Assembly (NCBI RefSeq): GCF_008630065.1
Contig: NZ_VWPL01000006.1
Location: 98,697 to 162,696 of the forward strand
Direction: 5' to 3'
DNA from: Blastochloris sulfoviridis
Lineage (GTDB): Bacteria; Pseudomonadota; Alphaproteobacteria; Rhizobiales; Xanthobacteraceae
Length of the DNA: 64,000 nucleotides
Below are positions 28,496-40,914 of this stretch, in pieces (position 1 is the first letter of the stretch; the number at the start of each line of letters is the position of its first letter). The notes beneath the pieces are model-generated. The model had not been told where the DNA came from and did not search any database. It saw nothing but the letters and a program-made list of their open reading frames with translations. A program made the position numbers and the translations under genes.

Positions 28496-30553
28496 ATGTC
28501 AAACAATGGCAATAACGGAACGAAGAGCCCCAGATGCATTGCACTGGTGGGGCCGTTCCAGAGCGGCAAGACCACGCTGCTCGAAGCGATCCTGGCCCGC
28601 AGCGGCGCCGTTCCGCGGCAGGGCTCGGTCGACGCCGGCTCGACCGTCGGTGACGGCTCCAAGGAATCCCGCCTCCACAAGATGAGCACGGAGGTCAGCG
28701 TCGCCTCCACCTCCTTCCTGAACGACAGCTACACCTTCATCGACTGCCCGGGCTCGGTGGAGTTCCTGCACGACATGCGCGCGGCGCTGCCGGCGGTCGA
28801 TGCGGCGGTCGTGGTGTGCGAGGCCGACGAGCGCAAGCTGCCGCAGCTTTCCATGGTGCTGCGCGAGATCGAGGGACTCGGCGTCCCGCACATGCTGTTC
28901 CTCAACAAGATCGACAAGGCGGACAAGCGCGTCCAGGACACGCTCGCGGTGCTGCAGCCGGCGAGCCGCCTGCCGCTGCTGTTGCGCCAGATCCCGATCT
29001 GGCGGGAGGGCATCGTCGTCGGCTATGTCGACCTCGCGCTGGAGCGGGCGTTCGTCTATCGCGAGCACTCGGCCTCGCAGGTCGTGCCGCTCGAAGGCGA
29101 CGACCTGTCGCGCGAGAGGGAAGCGCGCTTCCAGATGCTGGAGACGCTGGCCGACCACGACGACGCACTGATGGAGCAGCTTCTCGAAGAGATCGAGCCG
29201 CCGCGCGACCGCGTGTTCGACGACCTCGCCAAGGAGTTGCGCGAGGGACAGGTGACCCCGGTGCTGCTGGGCTCGGCCCTGCACGGCAACGGCATCCAGC
29301 GCCTGCTGAAGGCGCTGCGCCACGAGGTCTGCGGCCTCGACGACACGCTGAAGCGGCTCGGCGTCGCCGCCAATGGCGGCGACACCGTCGGCTATGTGCA
29401 GAAGACGCTGCACACCAGCCATGGCGGCAAGATGTCGATCGTGCGCGTGCTGGCCGGCCAGGTTGCCGACGGCACCATGCTGATGGGCGCCAAGGGCGAG
29501 GCCGCCCGCGTCGCCGGCGTGTTCAAGGTGCAGGGGCAGCACATCGACAAGCGCGGGCCGGCCACGGCCGGCGAGACCGTGGCGCTGGGCAAGCTCGACC
29601 CGGTGATCACCGGCGACACCGTCACCTCGGGCAAGGCGCCGCTGGCGCCGCTGGTCGGGATCACGCCGGTGCCGCCGGTGCTGGCGATCGCCGTAGCCGC
29701 GCGCGACCGCAAGGACGACGTCAAGCTCGGCCAGGCCCTCAACAAGCTTCTGGAGGAGGATCCCTCGCTGGTGCTGGTGCACAATGCCGAGCTGAGCGAG
29801 ATCGTGCTGCACGGCCAGGGCGAGATGCAGCTGCGCGTCGCCATCGAGCGGCTGCAGGAGCGCTTCCAGATCCAGATTGCGACCCATCCGCCGCGGGTCG
29901 GCTATCGCGAGACCATCCGCAAGGGCGTGGTGCAGCGCGGCCGCCACAAGAAGCAGTCGGGCGGCCACGGCCAGTTCGGCGATTGCGTGCTGGACATCCA
30001 GCCGCTGCCGCGCTCCTCGGGTTTCCAGTTCGCCGAGAAGATCACCGGCGGCGTGGTGCCGCGCCAGTACATCCCCTCCATCGAGGAGGGCGTGAAGGAC
30101 GGCCTCAAGGAAGGCCCGCTCGGCTTCCCGGTGGTCGACGTGTCGGTGACGCTGATCGACGGCTCCTACCACACCGTCGATTCCTCCGACATGGCGTTCC
30201 GCACCGCCGGCCGCGTCGGCATCCATGAGGCGCTGCCCAACTGCCAGCCGGTGCTGCTGGAGCCGATCCACCACGTCGACGTGTTCTGCCCCAGCGACGC
30301 CACCGCCAAGGTCAACGCCATCCTGTCCGGACGGCGCGGCCAGATCCTCGGCTTCGAGGCGCGCGAGGGCTGGCCGGGCTGGGACGTGGTGCGGGCGGAA
30401 ATGCCGGAGGCAGAGATCGGCGACCTGATCGTCGAGCTGCGCTCGGCCACCGCCGGCGTCGGCACCTTCATCACCCGCTTCGACCATATGGCCGAGCTGG
30501 TGGGCCGTGCCGCCGATCAGGTGATCGCAGCGAAGAAGGCCGCCGCGGCGTGA
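28496..30553 (+). CDS. elongation factor G-like translational GTPase (EF-G paralogue)
   Basis: ATG 28496 follows GGAGGTG and gives 685 residues. GTPase motifs: P-loop GPFQSGKTTLLEAIL, G3 DCPGSVEF, G4 NKID. The P-loop lacks the GH(V/I)DxGKT form of canonical EF-G. Domains II-V follow in EF-G order: a beta-barrel (VGYVQKTLHTSHGGKMSIVR), GEMQLRVAIERL of domain III, GGVVPRQYIPSIEEGVKDG of domain IV, and domain V at the end. The family is the second 'EF-G-like' group common in Alphaproteobacteria. Its role is unsettled (ribosome recycling or translation under stress are candidates). A canonical fusA in an rps-tuf operon is not in the window. Confidence 0.88.
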   Translation: MSNNGNNGTKSPRCIALVGPFQSGKTTLLEAILARSGAVPRQGSVDAGSTVGDGSKESRLHKMSTEVSVASTSFLNDSYTFIDCPGSVEFLHDMRAALPAVDAAVVVCEADERKLPQLSMVLREIEGLGVPHMLFLNKIDKADKRVQDTLAVLQPASRLPLLLRQIPIWREGIVVGYVDLALERAFVYREHSASQVVPLEGDDLSREREARFQMLETLADHDDALMEQLLEEIEPPRDRVFDDLAKELREGQVTPVLLGSALHGNGIQRLLKALRHEVCGLDDTLKRLGVAANGGDTVGYVQKTLHTSHGGKMSIVRVLAGQVADGTMLMGAKGEAARVAGVFKVQGQHIDKRGPATAGETVALGKLDPVITGDTVTSGKAPLAPLVGITPVPPVLAIAVAARDRKDDVKLGQALNKLLEEDPSLVLVHNAELSEIVLHGQGEMQLRVAIERLQERFQIQIATHPPRVGYRETIRKGVVQRGRHKKQSGGHGQFGDCVLDIQPLPRSSGFQFAEKITGGVVPRQYIPSIEEGVKDGLKEGPLGFPVVDVSVTLIDGSYHTVDSSDMAFRTAGRVGIHEALPNCQPVLLEPIHHVDVFCPSDATAKVNAILSGRRGQILGFEAREGWPGWDVVRAEMPEAEIGDLIVELRSATAGVGTFITRFDHMAELVGRAADQVIAAKKAAAA

Positions 30554-30593
30554 GGTGATGGGCGGCCGTCGTCTTGGCCGCCCCGCTCTCTCG

Positions 30594-30890
30594 TCGTCCC
30601 GGGCGCGCAAAGCGAGACCCGGGACCGTCATCCGGAAAAGTCACCCCGTCCTGAAAACGATCCCGGCTCGCGCGGCTGACGCCGCTTGGCCGGGACGACA
30701 ATACTCCTCGAAGGCTCACCCGGGACACGGCGTGCCGCCCGCACCGGCTCGGGGTGGCCACCCCGAGCCGGTGCACCCATCAAAGCACATTTCGCCGTTC
30801 CAAGACCCGGGACCGTCATCCGGAAGGCCAATCCCCGCACGATCCCGGCTCGCGCGGCTGACGCCGCTCGGCCGGGACGACAACCTCTCC
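30594..30890. repeat. family B repeats and a 34-bp palindrome between EF-G-like gene and msrP
   Basis: The gap 30554-30991 contains no gene. Two near-identical modules (ATCCCGGCTCGCGCGGCTGA ... CCGGGACGACA at ~30660 and ~30842) and two CCGGGACCGTCATCCGGAA segments flank a perfect palindrome at 30741-30774, GCACCGGCTCGGGGTGG joined to its reverse complement. Confidence 0.75.
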
Positions 30891-30991
30891 CCTCTCGATC
30901 TCCCCCTCGAAAGGGATGTCGCCGTTTCGTGACTTGCCTCGCCGGACGGTTCGGCGCCGAATGGAGCCGCCCTCTTCCCCCGGGAGGCACC

Positions 30992-32014
30992 ATGGCGAAT
31001 TCCATCGGCCGGCCTGCGATCCTGCGCCGGCCAGACTGGGCGTTGCCCGACAGCGCGGCGACGCCCGAAAGCGTCTATCTCAACCGGCGTGCCATCCTTG
31101 CCGGGCTTTCCGGCGCGGCGCTTGGCGGCGCGGCGATCGCCACGCCCGCGGCGGCCGACTGGCTCGACGTGTTCCGCAGCGAGCCTCAGCCGTCGCAGCC
31201 GCCCGACCCCACCGCCGATCTCTACCCGGTGGCGCGCAACCCCGCCTACACGCTCGACCGGCCGCTGACGCCCGAGCCGCTGGTGGTCGGCAACGTCAAC
31301 TACTACGAGTTCTCCTCCGACAAGCCGACGGCCTCGCGCCTCGCCCAGCGCCTCGCCATCCGGCCGTGGACGGTGACGATCGACGGGCTGGTCGAGGCGG
31401 AGACGACCGTCGATATCGACGCGCTGATCCGCCGCTTCGCGCTGGAGGAGCGCACCTATCGCCACCGCTGCGTCGAGGCGTGGTGGATCGCCGTGCCGTG
31501 GACCGGCTTTCCGATGGCCAAGCTGATCGACTTCGCCAAGCCGCTGTCGTCGGCGCGCTATGTGCGCTTCGAGACCTTCGGCAATTCGCCGGTAGCGCCG
31601 GGCCATCGCCAGAGCTGGTATCCGTGGCCCTACACCGACGCCTTCACCATCGAGGAGTGCTCAAACGAGCTGGCGCTGATGGGGACCGGCGCCTATGGCA
31701 AGCCGCTCGACCGCGCCAATGGCGCGCCGCTCCGGGCGATCCTGCCGTGGAAGTACGGCTTCAAGCAGGCCAAGGGCATCGTGCGCGTGACCTTCCTCGA
31801 TAAGCGGCCCAAGGGCTTCTGGGAGACGGTGCAGGGCTTCGAATACGGCTTCTGGGCCAATGTGAACCCGGACGTCCCGCACCCGCGCTGGAGCCAGGCG
31901 ACCGAGCGCGACCTCGCCACCGGCGAGCGGCGGCCGACGCAGATCTTCAACGGCTACGGCGAATTCGTCGCCCACCTCTATGAGGGCAAGGCGGGCGAGC
32001 GGCTGTATATGTGA
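30992..32014 (+). CDS. msrP: protein-methionine-sulfoxide reductase catalytic subunit MsrP
   Basis: ATG 30992 follows CGGGAGG; the long upstream frame runs through repeats. The 340-residue enzyme has a Tat signal with twin Arg (YLNRRAILAGLSGAALGG), and a molybdopterin sulfite-oxidase-fold body. The molybdenum ligand Cys is in RHRCVEAWWIAVPWTGFP; other blocks are QSWYPWPYTDAFTIEE and LPWKYGFKQAKGIVR. Periplasmic MsrP repairs oxidised Met in exported proteins, receiving electrons from the membrane haem protein MsrQ. msrQ is not next to it here: a repeat-filled gap follows, then a LysR gene on the other strand. Confidence 0.92.
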   Translation: MANSIGRPAILRRPDWALPDSAATPESVYLNRRAILAGLSGAALGGAAIATPAAADWLDVFRSEPQPSQPPDPTADLYPVARNPAYTLDRPLTPEPLVVGNVNYYEFSSDKPTASRLAQRLAIRPWTVTIDGLVEAETTVDIDALIRRFALEERTYRHRCVEAWWIAVPWTGFPMAKLIDFAKPLSSARYVRFETFGNSPVAPGHRQSWYPWPYTDAFTIEECSNELALMGTGAYGKPLDRANGAPLRAILPWKYGFKQAKGIVRVTFLDKRPKGFWETVQGFEYGFWANVNPDVPHPRWSQATERDLATGERRPTQIFNGYGEFVAHLYEGKAGERLYM

Positions 32015-32026
32015 TCTCCGCCGGTC

Positions 32027-32503
32027 GTCCCCGGCGAGCGCGGCTCTGGCCGCGCGAGGGAAGGGGACCCAGGGGCACGACTGCCGAACCCGGAACCGTC
32101 GCGGATCATGGTTCCCTTCCCTCGCATCGCTGTCGCGATGCTCGCCGGGAACGACCGGTTGGCGAGATTGTCATCCCGGGCAAGTAGCGGAGCTGCGCGA
32201 CCCGGGATCGTGCGCAGGAAAAGACACCCTGTCCTGAAAACGGTCCCGGCTCGGCGCTTCGCGCCGTCCGGGACGACGTGACACGGGGAACGGTCCCCCG
32301 GGTCTCGGCTGGCGCCTCGCCCGGGACGACGAAGGGAGAGATTGTCATCCCGGGCAAGCAGCGAAGCTGCGCGACCCGGGATCGTCATCAGAAAGAGGTG
32401 CAAATTCACCACGCGGTCCCGGGTCTCGGCTGGCGCCTCGCCCGGGACGACGGGAGATGGCAAACGGTCCCGGCTCGGCGCTTCGCGCCGTCCGGGACGA
32501 CGT
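32027..32503. repeat. cluster of family B repeats between msrP and LysR gene
   Basis: The 494-bp gap has no gene. At least six modules occur: GGTCCCGGCTCGGCGCTTCG ... CGCCGTCCGGGACGACG twice (~32245, ~32465), GAGATTGTCATCCCGGGCAA twice (~32165, ~32338), and CCCGGGTCTCGGCTGGCGCC twice (~32298, ~32418). It is the largest cluster of this family in the window. Confidence 0.8.
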
Positions 32504-32508
32504 TCGGC

Positions 32509-33396
32509 TCAGAAGCTCCAGCGGCTGGCCTTGGAGACCAGGAAGTCGCGGAACGCCTGGACGCGGGCCACCGACTTCAGCTCCTGCGGGTAGACGAAAT
32601 AGGCCTCCAGCCCCGGCGAATTGTCGGGGAAGAGCTGCACCAGCCCGGAGCCCTCGTCGACCATGTAGTCGGGCAGCATGCCGATGCCGAGCCCGCGCTC
32701 GACCGCCTGCTTGAGCGCCAGGACGTTGTTGACCCGGATCCAGGAGCGCCGCGGCTCGCGGCCCTCGCGCCCGGCGATCTCCAGCCAGTTGGTGTTCTGC
32801 AGGTAGCTCGGGATCGAGCCGCCGAACGAGATCAGCCGGTGGCGTTCGAGGTCGTCATAGGTGCGCGGCTGGCTGTGGTGCTTCAGGTAGTCGGCGCTGG
32901 CATAGGCGTGAAAATGCACGGTGAACAGCTTGCGCTGCACCAGATCGGCCTGCACCGGCTGGCGCATGCGAAGCGCCACGTCGGCCTCGCGCATGGCGAG
33001 ATCGAGTTCCTCGTCGGTCAGGATCAGCGTCAGGCGGATGTCGGGAAACTTCTCGCCGAACTCGCCGAGCCGCGGTGTCAGCCAATGGGTGCCGAGCCCG
33101 ACGGTGGTGGTGACCTTGAGCTCGCCATTGGGACGGTCGCGGCTGTCGGTCAACTCGCTGCGCGCCGCCTCCAGCTTGACGAACACGTCGTGGGCGGTGC
33201 GGTAGAGCAGCTCGCCCTGCTCGGTGAGGATCAGGCCGCGGGCGTGGCGGTGGAACAGCGGAACGTGCAGCTCCTGCTCCAGCGCCGACACCTGGCGGCT
33301 CACCGCCGACTGCGACAGGCCGAGCGCCTCGCCGGCATGTGTGAACGATCCGGCCTCGGCGGCCGCATGAAAGATTTTCAGCTTGTCCCAGTCCAT
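32509..33396 (-). CDS. LysR-family transcriptional regulator
   Basis: ATG 33396 with upstream GAGG gives 295 residues, a normal LysR length; ATG/GTG at 33426 is the alternative. The N-terminal HTH is clear (FHAAAEAGSFTHAGEALGLSQSAVSRQVSALEQELHVPLFHRHARG, about residues 8-53), followed by a type 2 periplasmic-binding-fold effector domain (LKVTTTVGLGTHWLTPRL opening it). The gene stands 190 bp upstream of, and on the same strand as, nothing; trxB and the ELM1-like gene precede it on the minus strand, so all three may be read together. The inducer is unknown. Confidence 0.9.
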   Translation of the reverse strand: MDWDKLKIFHAAAEAGSFTHAGEALGLSQSAVSRQVSALEQELHVPLFHRHARGLILTEQGELLYRTAHDVFVKLEAARSELTDSRDRPNGELKVTTTVGLGTHWLTPRLGEFGEKFPDIRLTLILTDEELDLAMREADVALRMRQPVQADLVQRKLFTVHFHAYASADYLKHHSQPRTYDDLERHRLISFGGSIPSYLQNTNWLEIAGREGREPRRSWIRVNNVLALKQAVERGLGIGMLPDYMVDEGSGLVQLFPDNSPGLEAYFVYPQELKSVARVQAFRDFLVSKASRWSF

Positions 33397-33586
33397 TGTC
33401 GCGGCCTCAGCCCGCGCAGCGACCATTTTCCGCAGATCGTCCTGCGGTATGCCGTGCCTGCCAGATTGATGCCACAGCTTTGCATAAACTGCACACCAGC
33501 AAAAGTGGGATGCAAAAATGTGTCTTGACCGATCGTCTTCCGTGATGACCGGCCTGTGAAACGATGTCGCAGTGGGTCCGCTGGAT

Positions 33587-34549
33587 TTATTCGGCCGCCG
33601 CCGAGGCCGGCACGCCCCCGGCCGCCAGGAAGCGCTCGGCCTCCAGCGCCGCCATGCAGCCCATGCCCGCCGCCGTCACCGCCTGGCGGTAGACGTCATC
33701 GGCGACATCGCCGGCCGCGAACACGCCGGGCACGCTGGTGGCGGTGGAATAGGGCGCGACCCACAGATAGCCGTTGGGCTTCATCTTCAGCTGGCCCTCG
33801 AACAGCGCGGTGGCAGGCGCGTGGCCGATGGCCACGAACAGCCCGTCGACGGCGCGCTCGCTCACTTCGCCGGTCAGCACGTTCTTCAGCCGCACGGCGG
33901 TGACCTTGGGCGGCGACGCCTCACCCAGAATGTCCTCGACCGCATGGTTCCACACCACCTCGACCTTGGGATTGGCGAACAGCCGCTCCTGCAGGATCTT
34001 CTCGGCGCGGAAGGCGTCGCGGCGGTGCACCACCGTGACCTTGGCGGCGAAATGGGTGAGGAACAGCGCCTCCTCCACCGCCGAATTGCCGCCGCCGACC
34101 ACCATCACGTTCCTGCCGCGGAAGAAGAAGCCGTCGCAGGTGGCGCAGGCCGACACGCCGAAGCCGCGAAAGGCGGTCTCAGACGGCAGGCCCAGCCACT
34201 TGGCCTGGGCGCCGGTGGCGATGATCAGCGACTCAGCCAGCCACACCTCACCCGACTCGCACACCAGCCGGAACGGCCGGGCCGAGAGGTCCACGCTCGA
34301 AACGAGGTCGGTGACGATGCGGGTGCCGACGCGCTCGGCCTGCAGCCGCATCTGCTCCATCAGCTCGGGGCCCTGGATCGGCTCGGCGAAGCCCGGATAG
34401 TTCTCGACCTCGGTGGTCACCGTGAGCTGGCCGCCGGGCTGCAGGCCCTGGATCAGCACCGGCTGCAGCAGCGCGCGCGCCGCATAGATGGCGGCGGTGT
34501 AGCCGGCCGGGCCGGATCCGATGATGACGAGCTTGGCGTGGGTGGTCAT
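33587..34549 (-). CDS. trxB: thioredoxin reductase (NADPH)
   Basis: The 320-residue flavoprotein reduces thioredoxin with NADPH. Seen motifs: FAD-binding GSGPAGYTAAIYAARA, the redox-active disulfide CATCDG (in SACATCDGFFFRG), NADPH-binding GGGNSAVEEALFL, and GVFAAGDVADDVYRQ near the end. The length is normal. Its ATG overlaps the stop of the ELM1-like gene (ATGA), so the two are translationally coupled. The LysR gene follows 190 bp downstream. Confidence 0.95.
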   Translation of the reverse strand: MTTHAKLVIIGSGPAGYTAAIYAARALLQPVLIQGLQPGGQLTVTTEVENYPGFAEPIQGPELMEQMRLQAERVGTRIVTDLVSSVDLSARPFRLVCESGEVWLAESLIIATGAQAKWLGLPSETAFRGFGVSACATCDGFFFRGRNVMVVGGGNSAVEEALFLTHFAAKVTVVHRRDAFRAEKILQERLFANPKVEVVWNHAVEDILGEASPPKVTAVRLKNVLTGEVSERAVDGLFVAIGHAPATALFEGQLKMKPNGYLWVAPYSTATSVPGVFAAGDVADDVYRQAVTAAGMGCMAALEAERFLAAGGVPASAAAE

Positions 34550-35652
34550 CCGGCGCTCCTCGGGGGTTCGGGGTCGGGGGCAGGATCGCGAACGGGCTCG
34601 GCCGCCGTCTCAGGCTCCGGCGCCGGCTCCGGTTCGGCGGCCGGCTTCGGCTCGGGTTCCGGCGCCGGGGCGGCCAGAGCGGCGCAGTGCGCCTCAAAGC
34701 GCCGGGCGATCTCGGCGGCGATCTCCGGCGTCGCGTCCAGGGGTTGGTAGGGGGTGCCGTCGAGCGTGCCGGCGAACGGCTTCAGCGCGCCGTGGCGGGC
34801 GAGACCGTCGAGGAAGCGGCGGATCTTGCGGCTCCCTCCGGTCGGCGTGAACACGAAGATCGGCGCGCCGGTGGCGGCCGCCTCGCTGATCATGTTGACC
34901 GAATCGGCGGTGGCGACCACGGCGTCGGCGGCCGCCAGGAAGGCGAGGTAGGGATTGTCGCCCTGCCCGTCATAGAGCAGGTGCGCAAACGGCGCGAGCT
35001 GGGCGCGGATGATTGCCGTGAGGGCCGGCGGCGTGCGGCGCGAGGTCGTCACCATCAGCGAGGCGCCGCTGCGGGCGAGCCGGCCGAGGTCGCCGCCGAG
35101 CCGGGCCGAATCGGCGTCGCTATAGCGGTAATCCTTGCTCGGGCCGCCGATCAGCACCGCCACCCGCGGCCCCGGCAAGGCCGCGATCTCCGGGCGCAGG
35201 GCGGCGCGCTCGGCCGCCAGCGCCGCCGCCGAGATGCGGTGCGGCGAGGTGAGCGTGACCATGACGTTCTTGCCGCGCAGCCGGTCGTGCGCCGGCACCC
35301 ACAGGAAATCGGCGGCGCGGCGGCCGCGGCGCGGATCCTTCAGGATCACCGTGAAGGTGTGGCCGCCCGACGCCTGCTTGACCGCCTGGACATAGGGGGC
35401 GGCGCGCCGGCCCGAGGCGATCACCAGATCGGGAAAGGGGGGCGCGATCGGGCTTGCCGCCCGGTCGGGCCGGTCGGCCGGCGGCACCGGGGCGAAGGCG
35501 CCGAGCCACACCCAGGGCGCGCGCGGCCGGACCCGGCGAATCTGCGGCTCGACGCCCAGGGCTGCGGCCACGCCCAGGCATTGCACCTCGTCGCCGGCCT
35601 TGCCGTCGGTGAGGATCCAGACCGTGGTATCGGGAGGGATGCCGGGCGCCAT
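34546..35652 (-). CDS. ELM1/GtrOC1-family putative nucleoside-diphosphate-sugar epimerase-like protein
   Basis: I use ATG 35652 (368 residues); the frame extends to 35775 over a poorly conserved Arg-rich stretch. The body matches the ELM1 (mitochondrial fission) family: WILTDGKAGDEVQCLGVA at the N-terminus, VIASGRRAAPYVQAV, TLTSPHRIS, AVLIGGPSKDYRYSD, and ATADSVNMISEAAATGAPI near the end, a GT-B-like pattern. A Pro/Glu/Ala-rich tail of ~45 residues follows and reads like a TonB-type spacer. Bacterial members are thought to act on cell envelope sugars, without proof. Coupled to trxB. Confidence 0.8.
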   Translation of the reverse strand: MAPGIPPDTTVWILTDGKAGDEVQCLGVAAALGVEPQIRRVRPRAPWVWLGAFAPVPPADRPDRAASPIAPPFPDLVIASGRRAAPYVQAVKQASGGHTFTVILKDPRRGRRAADFLWVPAHDRLRGKNVMVTLTSPHRISAAALAAERAALRPEIAALPGPRVAVLIGGPSKDYRYSDADSARLGGDLGRLARSGASLMVTTSRRTPPALTAIIRAQLAPFAHLLYDGQGDNPYLAFLAAADAVVATADSVNMISEAAATGAPIFVFTPTGGSRKIRRFLDGLARHGALKPFAGTLDGTPYQPLDATPEIAAEIARRFEAHCAALAAPAPEPEPKPAAEPEPAPEPETAAEPVRDPAPDPEPPRSAG

Positions 35653-35902
35653 ATGCCGGCCTTGCCGGATCGCGCGCGCCCGCGCAAGGGGAAACCGCGC
35701 CGGACCCGCCGTTCCACGGGGGACAGCCGGATCCCGGTCCGCGCGGATCTTGCCCGCAGGCCGGACTGCGCGCAATTTTGTTTCGCGCGACGTTTGGCTC
35801 TGCTAGAAGCGGAACCCTTGGCGCGCACCGTCCGCGCCGCCTGCCAGCATGGGGCGCCTGCCCCGGACGGTCCCCCCGAACGTTCCGAATTGCGAGGTTG
35901 CC

Positions 35903-36385
35903 GTGCCGATCCGTCTCGACGCCATCGACCGCAGGATCCTGGCCGAGCTGCAGGCGGACGGCCGGATGACCAATGTCGAGCTGGCGCGCCGGGTCGGCAT
36001 CTCGGCGCCGCCCTGCCTGCGGCGGGTGCGCTCGCTGGAGGAAGCCGGCTTCATCCGCGGCTACCGCGCGCTGCTCGACGAGAAGCTGCTCGGCTTCGAG
36101 GTGGTGTGCTTCGCCATGGTGCATCTGGCGAGCCAGGCCGACGCCGACCTCAGGGCGTTCGAGGCGTTCGTGCGCAGCGCGCCCCTGGTGCGCGAATGCT
36201 GGATGCTGTCGGGCGAGATCGACTTCGTGCTGAAGTGCGTGGCGCCCGACCTCGCCACCTTCCAGGCTTTCGTTGCGGAACTGACGGCGGCGCCGGCAGT
36301 GAAGAACGTCAAGACCTCGCTGACGCTGCGCTGCTCCAAGGACGCGGCGCTGGTGCCGCTGGAGCTGCCGCCGGCGGAGGCGTGA
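35903..36385 (+). CDS. Lrp/AsnC-family transcriptional regulator
   Basis: I take the GTG at 35903, 6 bp after GAGG, giving 160 residues. The winged HTH is typical (LDAIDRRILAELQADGRMTNVELARRVGISAPPCLRRVRSLEEAGFI, about residues 5-51), followed by the RAM ligand/oligomerisation domain (ECWMLSGEIDFVLKC, VKNVKTSLTLR). Such proteins respond to amino acids. It is divergent from the ELM1-like gene with a 250-bp gap and next to a repeat and GtrA gene, none of which suggests a target. Confidence 0.88.
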   Translation: MPIRLDAIDRRILAELQADGRMTNVELARRVGISAPPCLRRVRSLEEAGFIRGYRALLDEKLLGFEVVCFAMVHLASQADADLRAFEAFVRSAPLVRECWMLSGEIDFVLKCVAPDLATFQAFVAELTAAPAVKNVKTSLTLRCSKDAALVPLELPPAEA

Positions 36386-36411
36386 GCGCATCTTCCGCCG
36401 TTCTGGGATCG

Positions 36412-36552
36412 CTGTCCGGACGATGCCCCCTTCCGGAGAACGGTCCCGGGTCTCGCTTTCGCTCGCCCGGGACGACGCGGGTCACTTCTGTCGTCGTCCC
36501 GGGCAAGCAGCGAAGCTGCGCGACCCGGGATCGTCAGCAGGACCAGATACCC
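36412..36552. repeat. family B repeat between Lrp/AsnC and gtrA-like gene
   Basis: GTCGTCCCGGGCAAGCAGCG / AAGCTGCGCGACCCGGGATCG with flanks, plus an inverted partner CCCGGGTCTCGCTTTCGCTCG. It fills the gap between two convergent genes and may act as bidirectional terminator. Confidence 0.7.
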
Positions 36553-36557
36553 CAACG

Positions 36558-36959
36558 TCAGGCGGCGTCGCGGAAGGTCCAGAAGCGGTTGCCGAGGAAG
36601 GTCCACACCAGCACGATGCCGGTGGTGATGACCTGCGCCACGAGCCAGTGCAGCCCGGCGCGGGTGGTGAGCACCTCCATAAGAATCCCGGTGAGCACGA
36701 AGGCCACCCCCGCCACCAGCGCGAAGCGCGGCACGGCGGCGGCATGGCTGCGCGCGCTGTCGAAGGTGAAGCGCCGGTTGAGCACGTAGGACACCACGCC
36801 GCCGACGGTGAAGCCAATGAGCGCAGCGAGGCTCGCGCGCACGCCTCCGGCCTCCACCAGCACCGCCAGCACGGCGTAGTGAGCGGCGGTGGCGATGACG
36901 CCGACCCCGCAGAAGGCGGCAAACTGGCGGGCGAGGCGCTTGAGCATGGAGGCCGGCAT
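36558..36959 (-). CDS. GtrA-family membrane protein
   Basis: The 133-residue protein (ATG 36959, or 36947 four codons later) has four predicted membrane helices and the GtrA marks: RQFAAFCGVGVIATAAHYAVL at the start, GFTVGGVVSYVLNRRFTF in the middle, and VWTFLGNRFWTFRD at the end. GtrA proteins are linked to transfer of lipid-linked sugars across the membrane, usually beside a gtrB-type glycosyltransferase. No such partner is adjacent, so the substrate is open. Confidence 0.85.
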   Translation of the reverse strand: MPASMLKRLARQFAAFCGVGVIATAAHYAVLAVLVEAGGVRASLAALIGFTVGGVVSYVLNRRFTFDSARSHAAAVPRFALVAGVAFVLTGILMEVLTTRAGLHWLVAQVITTGIVLVWTFLGNRFWTFRDAA

Positions 36960-37124
36960 AGCCGGTGGGCGGCGCGCTGTCGACGGCGCGGCCGGCTTCC
37001 CTCCCCGGCAATTCTCCTCTAAAGGAGAGGCAGGGTTGCCGCCGTTCCGGCAACAAATCGCCCACCGAGGAGGGCGCGCCACGGGGCGCTGCCCTTTTTT
37101 CGTGTGCGCCAACAGCACTCTGCC

Positions 37125-40589
<3,465 letters not shown>

Positions 40590-40603
40590 TACCCTTCTTC
40601 CGG

Positions 40604-40699
40604 GACCGCCATGCGGTCGTCAGGATAGCGAACGCGACCGCCATGCGGTCGCCTGGATACCCAACGCGACCGCCACGCGGTCGTCTGGATACGGAAGCG
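40604..40699. repeat. 32-bp x 3 tandem repeat between carB and greA
   Basis: Three copies with an exact 32-bp period start at 40604, 40636 and 40668. Each begins with GACCGCCATGCGGTC (GACCGCCACGCGGTC in the third), itself an inverted repeat, followed by GTCTGGATAC-like bases. Just after, GGGCGGCCGCACGGCCGCCG (40756-40775) is another hairpin. The 325-bp gap contains no gene. Confidence 0.85.
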
Positions 40700-40914
40700 T
40701 TTGAATCCGGGAGATCACGTCGCGATCCCGGAGGCGTAAGATGCAGTTCACAATGGGCGGCCGCACGGCCGCCGATCGCGGACCAGCGTCGGCATGAGTG
40801 AACGCCGCGGGCCGAGGATGATTCGGCCGCGGGCGTTGGTGGATTTGTTCGCGTGTGGATTTGTTCGAACCGCGCCGAGCCCGGAGCCGGTTGCGCGGTC
40901 GCAGGGGGAAAATG

